The notes beneath the pieces were generated by a model. It was given only the letters and a program-made list of their open reading frames with translations. It did not search any database and was not told the DNA's origin. Both the position numbers and the translations under genes were made by a program. This document shows positions 11,227 to 22,377 of a stretch of DNA of 64,000 bases, in pieces. Position 1 is the first letter of the stretch, and every line of letters starts with the position of its first letter. This DNA comes from Drechslerella dactyloides (taxonomy: Eukaryota > Ascomycota > Orbiliomycetes > Orbiliales > Orbiliaceae): the NCBI GenBank assembly GCA_020064725.1, contig JAGTWJ010000010.1:124001-188000 (forward strand). The letters are read 5' to 3'.

Positions 11227-13331
11227 ATGCCCCCGGCCAGCCTGCCGGAGCACGTGGATGCTGCTAGCGCACCCAGCGCCGGCAGTGCAGCTGGTAGGAC
11301 CCGCCGGTTTCACAATAAGAGCCGTCTCGGCTGCAAGGGCTGCAAGGAGCGCCGCATCAAGGTATGTCACTCTGCATTCCGGGGTCCGTCTGCTGGTGTT
11401 TCTTCTGCCATGACGTGGGACGGACAACGCAACAAATGCAACAGTTCGGATTTCATGTGCTTATACTACGAGGGGAGACACGCGAGCTAAGCCATAATTC
11501 TTCACAGTGCGACGAGGCCCGCCCAGTATGTGCCAACTGTACCCGCCGCAGCGCCATCTGCGAATACGACCACCCAGCAGAGGACCGCACAGAATCTTCG
11601 CGTTCGCGGAAATCTCGCAGACGCATCGAACAGCCACCGCTTCAGCTCACCTTCGTTGACGTCACTGAGTCCCTCGGACTGAAACGAAGGCGAGATGATT
11701 CTGCGACTGACGCTGCGACACCGGGAACCGTGACAGCCGAAGACGACTTGGAAACCTTACCCCGCCAGCCATTTCTCGTTTCTGCTGTTGAGCATGCACT
11801 GCAGCAGGGGCAGGAACTAGCTCAGGTACTCCTTGTATCTAAGGAACCGATACTTTACGGCGAAAGCGAATACGTCGCGCAACCGAACGCAAGCCACAGC
11901 AGCGGATACGTATCTCGGCCAGCTGCTGCATACAACAAAACGCCGAGCGAATCAAGCGCAAATGACACCACCGCATTGGTCTCGCTATCGTGTTGGCAGT
12001 CGTCGCCATCGACGGGCTTAAGCCAGACGCTATCGGGAACACGAATCACCCTGCAGGATTACAGTCTCGTACATACATACCGGACGCTAACGTGCGACAC
12101 GTTCCCATGGGCGACGCCGCGGGTGAACCCGTGGCGCCAATTGACGTTTGACCAGCAGTTTAAAGTAACACAACCGCCCGGAAACTCAGTACGAAGTCGC
12201 AATATAGCTAACACCGGATTACAGAGACCATACCTCTATCATATAACGCTGGCGCTGACATCAGCCCACCTACGTCACCTACAGAGCGTCGCGACGCCTT
12301 CTGTCTCCGAGGTCTCGCATTACGTCAAGGCGCTGTCCGCTCTACGCGAAACCCTCGCTCATTACGGTGGCCGCGTCACTCCCGCCATCCCGTTCTCGGA
12401 GCGTCGCAGCCTCTTCGGCACCTTCGCTATGCTAGGCGGCTACATCTGGGCGACCGAGATGACAGAAATACACTCATGGCTCATCTCCAAGTTCTCGCTG
12501 ACGGCAGGCACGCGCGAGGTCGTCGAGGGCGCGTGGTTGACGGAGCATTTCGCCGAATTCCGCGAAGCCATCAGCGACTCGCTCGTTACAGATGCGCAGA
12601 CAATAGAGAATATAGCCAGTAATGGGGAACGTCGACGAGTACCCATACTAGAGGCATTTGCTGTCCCGTCGTCGCGCCTCCTCCCATCGACAGTCAACGG
12701 CGAGGTTAGCATTAGCATTGATGATGCCGATGACGAAATACCGGATATCTACGACTCGAAATACGCGCACGTAAGCCCGGAGATCTGTCCCTATTGGGCG
12801 AAATCGAAGGACTCGATGGTGGTGGACATTGGCTCGTTGTACCGCCTTGCCGCTATCATCCGCGCGCTTGAATCACCCATGCAGCCGCTACCCCCGGCAA
12901 CGATGACAGCAGTGATGCGAATCATTTTCGCGTGGCCGGGAATCTGCGTGCGAGAGATTCTCGCAAAGTTGAAGCAGCGGGATCCGCGCATCTATGTGCT
13001 GCTGGGATACTACTACGCGTCGATGATCCGCGCGAAGCAGCTGTCCATGTCTTCGATAGACTCCATGCTGTTTAGTACCGGTGAAGAGCTGCCGCAACCG
13101 AATGAGGTGCTCCGCGCGTGGTGGCTGCTGAAGAACCAGCGGTTGGTGCTGCGCGGGATCGTGGACTGGCTGGGGAAGGAGTGGGAGCCATTGATGGAGT
13201 GGCCGCTGATGGTGCTGCGGGAGGAGGAGGCGGCGGATGCGGCGAGGATTGAGAACGTCTGGGCGCCGGTGATGGACGATATGCGGACCTACGTAACAGA
13301 GGACGCCGGGCTAGCGCGATGGGCTGCGTAG
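11227..13331 (+). CDS. Zn2Cys6 transcription factor, Upc2-like
   Basis: Exon 1 (11227-11361) and exon 2 (from 11508) are joined across a 146-nt intron (GTATGT..CACAG). The join reconstitutes a classic binuclear zinc cluster: CKGCKERRIK | CDEARPVC with CANC and a final Cys in the following turn. Splitting the cluster by an intron right after the first Cys-rich half is common in this family. A basic segment (SRSRKSRRR) follows, then a regulatory domain with RPYLYHITLALTSAHL and a C-terminal part with WPGICVREILAKLKQRDPR and WWL. This matches the sterol-uptake-control (Upc2-type) fungal_trans_2 regulators. Bases 12165-12224 look like a third, 60-nt intron (GTAACA, branch GCTAAC, ACAG) that stays in frame if retained. 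The product is 632 aa spliced or 652 aa retained. Target genes cannot be told from the window. Confidence 0.85.
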
Positions 13332-14210
13332 TTGATTGAAATGCACCAATGATGCATGTAGCGTGGTATCTACGTTCATTTCGGCGCATTATTCTATGGC
13401 ATAGTGAATATATTTACAGGCATTCGAATGCATCTGACGGCCCTATAGGTCCTCCAAACTTGCTCAGCGCACGGTGTATATCCATGGAGTCAGCATTGGG
13501 TTACCTCTGGCCCCCTGATCCGACATGCCGACCTCTGTACCTGAATCATCGGTAATGCCAGCAATGCGCTTCGTTGCAAGGTTTCGAGGTGGGCTGAATG
13601 AGAAAAATGAACAAAACTAGCGGCGGCTCATAATCGACAACAGTCTTATCGTTATGCATGTGCACGAATATATCGCAATAAGTGTATCTCTACATATAGA
13701 CACCCTTTACTCTTCCCTTTGTTTAACCCTTGCGTCCTGTTTGTATTTCACATGCCGAAGCCTGGCCGACATAGTGGTGCGGAATATATACTATCAGAAA
13801 TCTGGCGTGCATTAGAAAAGGCCGCAGGCTAGTATACAACCAATAGTGACTCACGGCGGCTAGGTCAAACCAGATATTAGCGAAAGACCTCATACCGCGT
13901 ATTTTTGCATTGCCTCGAGTTCAAATCGCCACACCAGCCAATGGAAAGGCTTGTATTAAAATCACTATCACTTTTTCTGGTTTGAGATCCTTATAATTAC
14001 CTTCTTGAGTATTCTTAAGCGAATCAAAACTAGTAGATATTATATTGAATATCGGCACAAAAGTGTGCTCTACCCCGCTCCGTATCGATATACCCACCCA
14101 TCCGTCCGGTTACGCAAATTATATATATTAGTCTCTGTCCCACAAGCCCATTGTCAGGGACCATTTTTCATCCCAGGTCTAAACCTGAGTTCCAACGAGG
14201 CAAGCTGGAT
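13332..14210. other. Intergenic region, nothing recognised
   Basis: AT-rich 3' flank of the regulator and 5' flank of the PNP-domain gene. Only short overlapping ORFs are present. The sequence before ATG 14211 stays open in frame for a further 20 codons without an ATG, so a longer 5' exon cannot be fully excluded. Confidence 0.5.
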
Positions 14211-15751
14211 ATGGCTGAAAGTCGCCTGCGGCTTAAGCATGATGACTATACGGTTGGGTGGATATGTGCTTCACCAGATACTGAGTTGGTAGCTGCAGGG
14301 GCCATGCTGGACCACGAACATGATATGCTCCCGGCAGCCGACCCGAAAGATGACAACACTTACCTTCTTGGCAGCATTGGGAATCATAATGTGGTGATTG
14401 CCTGTCTCCCCGCAAAAACAGCGGGTAAAGTGTCCGCCGCGACGGTCGCAAAGGATATGATTCGTAGTTTCAAAGCTATCAGATTCGGATTAGTGGTTGG
14501 TATCGGTGGCGGGGCACCATATTACGGTGCAAAAGGTAATCACAGCGCTGGAGGCGAGGCGCCCGAAGATGAAGACTCGGAGGAAGATGATCCCGAAGAA
14601 ATAAGAGACATCAGACTCGGTGATGTCGTTGTAAGTTTACATTCGAAATCTTCGGAAGCCGTCGTGCAGTACGATTTTGGCAAATCTGTGCAGGAAAGAG
14701 AATTTGCCCACATCGGTGGTAAGCTTAACAAGCCACCGAACGTAGTTCTGAATGCAGTTTCTATGCTTCGAGGTCAGCATAGACGGAAAGGACACAAGAT
14801 TTCCGAGCTGGTGTCCAATTTGCTATCGCAGAATGATCGTATGGCGGAATTTCGATCTCCGGGCTCAGCTCGAGACCAACTTTTCAAACCTCAAATTGTC
14901 CACAAAGACGCGAGCAGGTCGTGTGAAAAGTGCTGCGGACCTCATGGTGTTAACCTCGTGAAGAGAAACGACCGACCCGACGGCCCCAAGATACATTACG
15001 GAACTATTGGATCGGCGGATCGAGTAATGAAAGATGCTATGTTGAGAGATAGATGGTCACAGAAAGAGAACATTATCTGTTTCGAAAACACAGCTGCGGG
15101 TGAGTTTTCGCCCTTGTTATGAAAACTGATGCTCATCTGACTCTGATTCCAGGGCTGATGGACTCGTTTCCGTGCCTCGTCATTCGGGGGATCTGCGACT
15201 ACGCCGACTCGCATAAGAATAAGACCTGGCAGCCATACGCTGCCATAACGGCAGCGGCATATGCAAAGGAGCTTCTACTCGTCATCCCTGGACAGGGAAT
15301 CAGACAGTTGAGCCCCATCGAGGAAAGTTAGTAATTTACAACTGTTCAAAGTGCGTGTCCGATTCGAAAGCGTTAACATAATACAATACAGTTGAGAAGC
15401 AGATGACCGAAATAAGAAACGACATCCGCGACTTGAAGCAAACGACGGATAATACCAGTAAAGGTACATTGTAATAGACTGCGAGATGATAGCCACTTAT
15501 GCCATTGTGCTAAACAATCGTGAGTAGCTATTGAATACATTGCCTCTACCCAGCAAGGTATGTGCGGCCTCTCCATCACATTAATCAGTGCATCCGCTAA
15601 TTACGAACTCGGCTTAGGCGAACATCGCGGAGGTCTCCTCCGCTGGCTTAGTCCGATCGACTATCTAGGGAGGAAGGAAGATAAGATTCGCGAACGCCAA
15701 GAAGAAACCGACAGATTGTTTTTGGAGAACAAGAATTTGAATCATGATTGA
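14211..15751 (+). CDS. PNP/UDP-phosphorylase-like domain protein; truncated NLR-type gene
   Basis: Four exons: 14211-15099, 15153-15326, 15392-15463 and 15618-15751, all phase 1, giving 422 aa. Residues 1-330 match the purine/uridine phosphorylase-like domain that fungi place at the N terminus of NLR (STAND) proteins. Visible hallmarks are YTVGWICA, FGLVVGIGGG, IRLGDVVVS, IHYGTIGS and RGICDYADSHKNK. The usual ribose-binding EMEAAG is here ENTAAG (residues 292-297), so catalysis is probably lost; the Asp of CDYAD (D312) is kept. The last two exons give a short coiled region (EKQMTEIRNDIRDLKQ) and the linker LLRWLSPIDYLGRKEDKIRER, which in full-length relatives runs straight into NACHT. Here a stop follows about 20 residues later, and the next gene begins 470 bp on, so NACHT and repeats are missing. 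Exon 4 junction is the least certain. Confidence 0.72.
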
Positions 15752-15868
15752 AGGGGTAAAGAGAAGATTTTATGCTCTCTAGGAGTTCTTGCTGGTGCAC
15801 CATCAACAGAACATACAGACTACCTCCAGTATGACCTCGGAAATTAAAATATGGCTACCACGTCAAAT

Positions 15869-15914
15869 GGGGGGAGGGGGAATAGTTCCATGTTTTTTGC
15901 CCCCCCCCTCTCCC
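15869..15914. repeat. G-run/C-run imperfect inverted repeat between convergent genes
   Basis: A 12-base purine run (six G, A, five G) is followed 19 bases later by a 15-base run of C with one T. The two could fold into a GC-rich hairpin, or the G-run could form a quadruplex-like structure with a loop. It lies between the 3' ends of the PNP-domain gene and the convergently transcribed carboxypeptidase gene, so a role in 3'-end separation is conceivable but unproven. Confidence 0.5.
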
Positions 15915-16218
15915 TGTTCATAAAATACCGTACAATCATCATACGCACCTAGTTTGCGAAACTGGCTTTATCGAGCATGACGATTACCGCAATCATAACG
16001 AGGCAGCCAGCCCCACCACATTATAGGCCCACGCTGGCAAAATAATTATCTCAGCTGAACGCTATGGGTAAAACACTAGCTTTAATTCCTATACCATCTA
16101 TAACAGTCACCATAATCCATGACAGTACCCGCCAATGACAACCACTAGTATCCATCCCAACAAAGCCAACTCAAAGGGGTATCCACACTACTCATTACGC
16201 ATACAGGGTATCATCATC

Positions 16219-18034
16219 CTACGCCGACAGATCCTTCACCCGGCCGAGCAAGTACTCCAAATGCCGGTAGCCGGCACCAGGCTGGTACTGCGGCACCATG
16301 TGACCCGCCTGCTTGATCTCAATATACGTCAACCCGCGCTCCTCATGCCACGTGCCCAGTTCGCCCTGTCCTTCGTACGGCACGACGAATTTCTTGGAGG
16401 GAGCGGTCTGGAAACCTTGTTTGCCGCCCCACGTCATGTTTTGTATCGCGATCTTGCTACCGTCTGCGAGGAGGATGTAGTCGTGCAGGCCGTGTGCTAT
16501 TATAGTGCGCTCGTTGCGCTCGATGATGCGCGACATTACGCCGGCGGGGATGGGGAACCCCGAGCCGTCGCCGGACGGGAAGACGTCGCGTTCGGAGCAT
16601 TCTTCCCATTTGATGGCGGGGGCGTTGATCGCGCGCTGGACTTCCGGGCGGGCGAAATAGATTTGGGCGCCTTCGGGGAGGTAGCCGAAGGAGCCGGGGA
16701 AGCCGAGGACGTCCCAGAGCAGCGGGCAGGTGTCTGTGATGTGGTAGATGTTGAAGCAGGGGTTCGTTGCGATTGCTGCCTCGAAAATATCTTCAAAACA
16801 ATTAGCATCTGTTGTCAACCGAGATATATGAGGGGGTATGGGGATTTACCTTCCCAGATGTCGTTGCCGCAGGATTGAGTGGGCTTCTTGATCGGGCCGG
16901 CAGGCGGGTAGGTTAGTCCCGCGGCGTAGAGTTCGGGCAGGCCGCAGTCCGCGGCGCTCTTCTCAAAGGCGGCGACCTTCTCGTCGGGGAGGTTGAAGAT
17001 TTCCTTGTTGCGGAGGAGGTACGGGACGGCGGGTGCGCGCTGCATGATGACATCGTCGTCGATACTATACTTTATCAGCACAATTGCCATAATACACACA
17101 CATATACACGGTGTACACGGTTTATATGTACTGTAGGAAAGGGATACTTACGACGGGTCGTACATCATGGCGCCGCGGATGTCAAAGTTGCGCTTGTCCT
17201 TGGCGGCGTACATTGCGTCGGCGATGTAGGGGATGAACTTGCCGGCGTAGGACTCGCCGGTGAGCCAGATGCGCTTGTTGTGGAGGTTGAACTTGTTGGT
17301 AAAGTTGTTGAAGAAGCCGAGCAGCTGCTTTGCCAGGTCTTCCTCATTCTTGATATTCGGCTCGCCGCGGGAGAAGCCAGTTCCTGCGTGCCGTCAATAT
17401 CTGCATTCCCTGGTTTTGTCCGTATATGGGAGGGAGTACTCACCCACTGGCTGCTCGATCCAGATCATGTTGGTGAGGTTGGTCCAGGAGTACTTGTTCG
17501 GCTGCGGCAGATAGGTGCCGTACTTCCACGAGAAAGGGCCGTTCTCCTGCAAAAACCCTTCGAGAGAACTGCACCCGGGCCCGCCATTGAGCCAGATCAC
17601 AATGTCGTCCTGCGTCTCCGGGCCGCCGGTGGACGGCCAGAACCAGAAGTAGAGCTGCCGCGGCTCGTCCTTGTCCTTGGAGATGGGGAGAAGGCCGGCG
17701 TAGGATTCCGGCAGGTCGAAATGGACGTCCGGGATGCTGCCCGCTGTCCCATTGACGAAGAACTCTACACCCTCAGATTAGCTGTGTTCTCGTAATATCG
17801 TATACTAGGATAGATGGGATGGGGAGTACCCTTGGTGCTGCGGTTAAGGTATTTGAACTTCTTGTCGTTGGTCGGAGGCGTGCGACGGGCGAGAGAGGCT
17901 CTCATCAAGTCGGCGGCGCTGCTCTCAGTCGCGCGCGCGCGGAACTTGCTGTACAGCTGGTGAATGGCCTGCGGGGAGCGCGAGGCCTCGGCGAGGGCGG
18001 CCGTCGCCAGCAACAGGGCGGTCGTCAACTTCAT
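16219..18034 (-). CDS. Secreted serine carboxypeptidase (peptidase family S10)
   Basis: Five exons on the minus strand: 18034-17830, 17764-17444, 17383-17152, 17064-16850 and 16790-16219. All four introns are 59-87 nt with matching phases, giving 514 aa. The start follows a TATA box by 64 nt and opens a clear signal peptide (MKLTTALLLATAALAEA). Family hallmarks are NGGPGCSSLEGFLQENGPF (oxyanion and substrate region), IEQPVGTGFS, the nucleophile Ser220 in GESYAG, Asp428 in HGLHDY and His488 in AGHMVP. Length and architecture fit fungal secreted or vacuolar carboxypeptidases, which remove C-terminal amino acids from peptides. It probably acts with the M28 aminopeptidase and OPT transporter elsewhere in the window in peptide nutrition; the genes are not adjacent. 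Confidence 0.94.
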
Positions 18035-18097
18035 GGCGGTGGTGGCTATAGCAGAATGGATGGAAGTTGTCGGACGCAGACAGAATGGGAGCAGGTG

Positions 18098-18105
18098 TTT
18101 ATATA
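18098..18105 (-). promoter_or_regulatory. TATA box of the carboxypeptidase gene
   Basis: On the minus strand the bases read TATATAAA, 64 nt before the carboxypeptidase ATG (18034). Spacing and match suit a core promoter with a short 5' leader. Confidence 0.55.
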
Positions 18106-19111
18106 TTATCGATCAGCTGCACCGGATCGCCAGCGGCGGTCGACGGCAGAAAACGCCGTTCGGGAAGGAGCAGCGCGTGGGAACGAGTGAGCGCAGGGGC
18201 CACCCGGCAGACGTGGGAACAAGCATTCTGGGCCGAACAAGCCTTCTGCAGGCGTGTCGAGAGTAAGCTCGTCGCAGTCGCCGGGGTGTGCGGTGGTACG
18301 GAGTCACATCGTGCTGACCGGCGGGATACGAAGATTTGGTAAGATGGAATGGGACGGTCCGGAAGGGCAGGAGAGACGTCGTCGACGGACGTGCGTGACG
18401 CACTCGGGGCGCCTGGCGGCCTTTACGTCCGCGGTGCATTTGATTGCCAGCGGTGGCCTTGAGGAGCGATTCATGCCTAGCTTAGGATTAAGGAACTCCG
18501 CGTTGAGATTCATGCCGTGGCGGAGATGCCGCTCTGTGCAGCTGTGGTAAATTGGACGTCGATCGAGCGAGTCATGTAATCTCAACGGAGCGCAATCGCG
18601 GGCACTTCGGCAATGTCGGCAGCAGTATTCAAGCTGCGACTAGAGCTATCGGTCAGCGAGCTATCAACGTCAGCACGATGATGCTATCGATGGATACGAG
18701 AGCCTTACCGTATACTCTGCCAGGGACGGGGCTGGCGATGATGCATGATGAATGGTGTATGTGCATGTGGGAGGTTAACCGGGTTGGCGAGCTGCCAAGT
18801 TTGCGATAGGCACCTCCCGCTTCGAGAAGGTCCGCTGGCCGCCTCCGGATCCCGGCATGCGCTTTAGTCACCGCCAGATAGCTGCAATCAAGATGATAAC
18901 GGAAGCGGTATCCATTGGACGTCCCATTCGATCCAACTCTATAGGTGAGTCAAACGTCTAAAATTCCTTGCGTCCAGGCCGCGAATAAATATTGAAGCCG
19001 GCATGCAAATGCTATTAGATACAGGAGACATGTATCGAACGAGGTATAAAAAATATGTACATGAATTTGTATATAGATACTCACTCATGTAAGTAAGAAT
19101 AAAGGAATTGG
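18106..19111. other. Intergenic region, promoter side of the carboxypeptidase gene
   Basis: About 1 kb between the 5' end of the carboxypeptidase gene and the 3' end of the glycosyltransferase-like gene. No ORF with a recognisable product is present. Confidence 0.5.
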
Positions 19112-20393
19112 TCAACGCTGCCGCCACTGTCCCCAGGCGCCCAAGCCCGTCGTCGCAGCCGGATCCCGCCCGCAGGCCACCCAGCTCGAATACCCCGCCG
19201 AATCGTGCCACTCGGTCAACCGCTGCAGCACATCCATCCCGAACCCCCTATTCGCTTTTTGAAATATCGTCTCGTAAGGGTGCATGTTGCCGCCGTAGTA
19301 CCTGTTCGTGTACAGCATGTCGCCATGTGTGCACGTCGTCGCGTAGTCCCGCCGGCTCGCGAACGCGGTCATGAAGGCGAAGAGGTCGTAGCCGGCTGCT
19401 TTTACCGCCTTTGACACGTCGACTTCGATGTCGACAGCGTCGGAGAAGCCCGTCGGGCAGGCGTTTATGACCGGGAGAAAGCTGCGCAGGCCCGTGCGAT
19501 CCGTTGCGAGGATCATGGACTGCACATGCGGTGTCGCGTGGTGGCCGTGGCCCGGGGCGCGCTGCCGTATGCAGTTGTACGACATGCCGACCAGCTGCAT
19601 AACAAAATACAGTATGTGAGTATATGTAGATAGCACTTGGAATACGATTGGGGGTTACCTTAGTTTTATCGGTGAGTTTAGAAAGGTAGGCGTCGCTCCA
19701 GCACTCGCGGCTCCACGTCGGTAGGAACGGCCCGCGTATGCTTGCGTTCAGCAAGATGAAGTGGTGGTACCGCTTGACCAGTTCTTCGTCGTTGGCAGAG
19801 AGCACCTCGCCGTACGCGCCCATATCGAAGCACTTATTCTCGCGATGGATGACACGTATATTGGGTGCCTCCGTTGCCGACGGCAGCGCATCAGTAATAT
19901 TGGTCGGGCCGTTGAGGATGAAGATAAAGTCGGCGGCGCCATGCAGGCCGTGCTTGATGAAGAAGAGGGCGTTGCGGCGCGCGTTCGGAGTCTCGTGGTA
20001 CGCGTAGAGGACGAGCGGGCGCTGCTGTTGAGGCGTCATGTAGCCGGGCTGCCCGACGCTCTGCAGGTCAGAACCCTCCAAGCCAACTATATTGTACACC
20101 TCGCGATCCACATTGCGGGGGGAGGAACGTACGTATCTGGTTGAGAGAGCGGTGGCGGAATTCTCCGCCTGGAGGGCCAGCAGTCCGAGCAGGCTGATGA
20201 GACCGAACACCACGATCGTGGAGATGAACCGCACCATCCGCGGCGCGAATATCCGCCGGTTGTACCCGCAGGGGATCAGGCAGTTCGTCAGGATGCAGCT
20301 GTCCCGCCCGCTTTCGTCGTCCGACGTCGACGTCTCCTGGGCGACCTCGGCTTCGTGCACGTGCACGGCCAGCTTATCGTAGGCAATAGCCAT
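19112..20393 (-). CDS. Type II membrane glycosyltransferase-like protein (rhamnan-synthesis-F-like)
   Basis: Two exons, 20393-19659 and 19594-19112, joined in phase 0 across a 64-nt intron (GTAACC..ATGCAG); 405 aa. A cytoplasmic N terminus of about 50 residues is followed by one membrane anchor (FISTIVVFGLISLLGLLALQ), the topology of Golgi glycosyltransferases. The lumenal part contains LVLYAYHET, ADFIFILNG, ENKCFDMGAYGEVL, HHFILLNASIRGPFLP, KLVGMSYNC, HVQSMILATDRTGL and ending motifs around GYDLF. These resemble the rhamnan synthesis F / polysaccharide glycosyltransferase-like families of fungi and other microbes. The donor and acceptor sugars are unknown. The call rests on remembered motif patterns rather than an alignment. 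Confidence 0.7.
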
Positions 20394-20653
20394 TGTCTCG
20401 GTAATAATCCACCAGCGGGTATCAGACTCGCTCCAGGTTGAAGGAATGACTCAATTCTATTCTAGCTGCAACTGTCGAAGGTAACTTGTGGGTTGAGGCT
20501 TACGGCAAAGCCCATATCGATATCAGGATTTCGGAAAGGTGCCCGAGCGAACCAGGGCAAGATATCAGTTTATATCATCCATAGAATAACCCCCAACAAT
20601 CCATTAATAGAACAATACACGTAGATTCCCACAAGATACCACGTATGCGTCCC

Positions 20654-20992
20654 TCAAGTTCCGACGACAGCCCAGAGCAAAAGGTATAGCCATAGCCGTG
20701 TTGAAAGCAGCCGACGAAAAACCCGGTAGCCGGAACGGATGGTCTCGCGGACCAGATTACCAGAAGGACCTGCCCCGTCCAAGCTTACACTAGCCACGGC
20801 TGCTGGAGTCCCTCCGCGTGTCGGGCTAGTCTCGCGGCGCTGACCCTCCGAGGCTTGACTGTCTGACTCGAGCATGTCGTTGCATTTTCGGTGCACGCAA
20901 CCCCGAAACGCGTGGTTACACTGTCCCAATGCGGCCGGACAACCAAAATGAGAATTACCGCGTTCGGTTAGCCGCCTTTGCCAGGAACACAC
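20654..20992 (-). CDS. Possible small protein with C-terminal hydrophobic tail
   Basis: A 112-codon ORF whose last 20 residues (RRLLSTRLWLYLLLWAVVGT) are hydrophobic with a basic flank, like a tail anchor. Its front half is Cys-rich and its middle is Ser/Thr/Gly-rich. It sits in the 1-kb gap between two divergently transcribed genes. There is no recognised domain, and the ORF could be chance. Confidence 0.25.
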   Translation of the reverse strand: MCSWQRRLTERGNSHFGCPAALGQCNHAFRGCVHRKCNDMLESDSQASEGQRRETSPTRGGTPAAVASVSLDGAGPSGNLVRETIRSGYRVFRRLLSTRLWLYLLLWAVVGT

Positions 20993-21402
20993 GAGTATCC
21001 CTGAGAAGGCTCTGGCGTGCAGCGCCTCAATTGATCAAAGAATGGCCGCGCTCCGAATCCTCGGCTCCGAAATCGTAGCGAAGGCAAGGCATTCAGTCCT
21101 TGTTTATTCGATTTCCTGTTTCGGCCGACCAGCCACCGTTCCCGATGCACGGTTTTGATACAAATGCCCGCCTTGGTATGCTGTTGGCGATGCATACATG
21201 CAAACATATGTTACACGATCGGCCAGCTTGCCGTCGGTATAAGTATCGAACTTCGCGGACATCTTGATTCGGCAGGTCTGCCAACCAGTTAGCATTCGTT
21301 TTCGAACTCTATTTTACCTTTACTTTTTTGATTCGATTCTTCATCTTAAGCTTTTATCGGCTTGCTCTGACGCTAGCATCAAACACCTCGTCGCGCGACA
21401 AG

Positions 21403-22377
21403 ATGCCTGACAATAGCACTAAATTATATGATGGGCACGATTACCAGCTGTACCCATACAAACCTTCTCTTGCTGCAGCCGTCACGTTCACCGCCCTGTT
21501 CGCTGTTCTCGCCGTCCTCCATGCCTACTACCTCTTCAAATACAAAGGATGGTACTTTATACCATTTCTGCTTGGCGTGATTTGTAAGTCATCCAGCAAG
21601 CTGGTTCGTTTGGGAGATAATTGTGACTAACAAATCTCCAGTCGAGTCCATTGGCTACGGCGGTCGTCTCGCCGGACACTACCACCCTTACTCGATTTCC
21701 TGGTTTGTTCTGCAGGCAATATTTATCTGGATCGCTCCCACCATGATAGCGGTCTGCATCTTCATGACGCTCAGCCGGATCGCGATCGCGCTAGAGTCTG
21801 AGGATCTGCTCATCATTCGGCCAAAGTGGCTTACAATCATCATTCTGTGCGGCTACTTTATTTCACTGTTCGCACAAATTTGGGGTATGCAGAAACAAGC
21901 ACCGGAAGCGCCCACCGATAGTTTAACTTTATACTAATTTTGCATCCACCCAAAGGCGCCAGGTATATAATCAGGGACGACCCAACGGAGGTAAAGGCCG
22001 GTATAATTGTCTTCGTCGGCGGTCTCTCCATCCAGATACTGCTCTCGAGCGCCTTAATCGTCGTTGCCCTCATGTTCCATCGGTGCCTGCGCAAATCTCC
22101 CGCCGGTGCCAACGACCTCGCCCGCGGCCGCAAATACCTCTATGTTTTCTACGCCGCCAGCAGTTTCATCCTCGTCCGGAGTATCTTCAGGGTTGTCCTG
22201 TCCGTCACGCCGTACGGCATACCATCGCTCTCGACGGAAGCTCACCTGTACATCTTTGACGCGACGTTGATGGCGCTCACGATCATCGTATACCTAGTCG
22301 TTAAACCGTACGGCGAGCTGTTTGACGAATGGAAGCGCCGCAAGGACTTGGGCGACCCGGAACTAAGCCAGACCTGA
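21403..22377 (+). CDS. RTA1-like seven-helix membrane protein
   Basis: Three exons, 21403-21583, 21642-21884 and 21956-22377, with introns of 58 and 71 nt (branch sites ACTAAC and ACTAAT) and matching phase 1 joins; 281 aa. The start sits in a good context (ACAAGATGCC) after a pyrimidine-rich leader. Hydrophobic segments appear at about seven places. Family signatures are FESIGYGGR after the second helix, a Gln-rich loop before IFIWIAPTMIA, a GG-x3-Q helix (IVFVGGLSIQILL) and the RSIFRVV segment. RTA1-like proteins (Rta1, Rsb1 and relatives) are linked to lipid translocation and to resistance to 7-aminocholesterol and other toxic amphipathic compounds. The substrate here is unknown. Confidence 0.88.
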
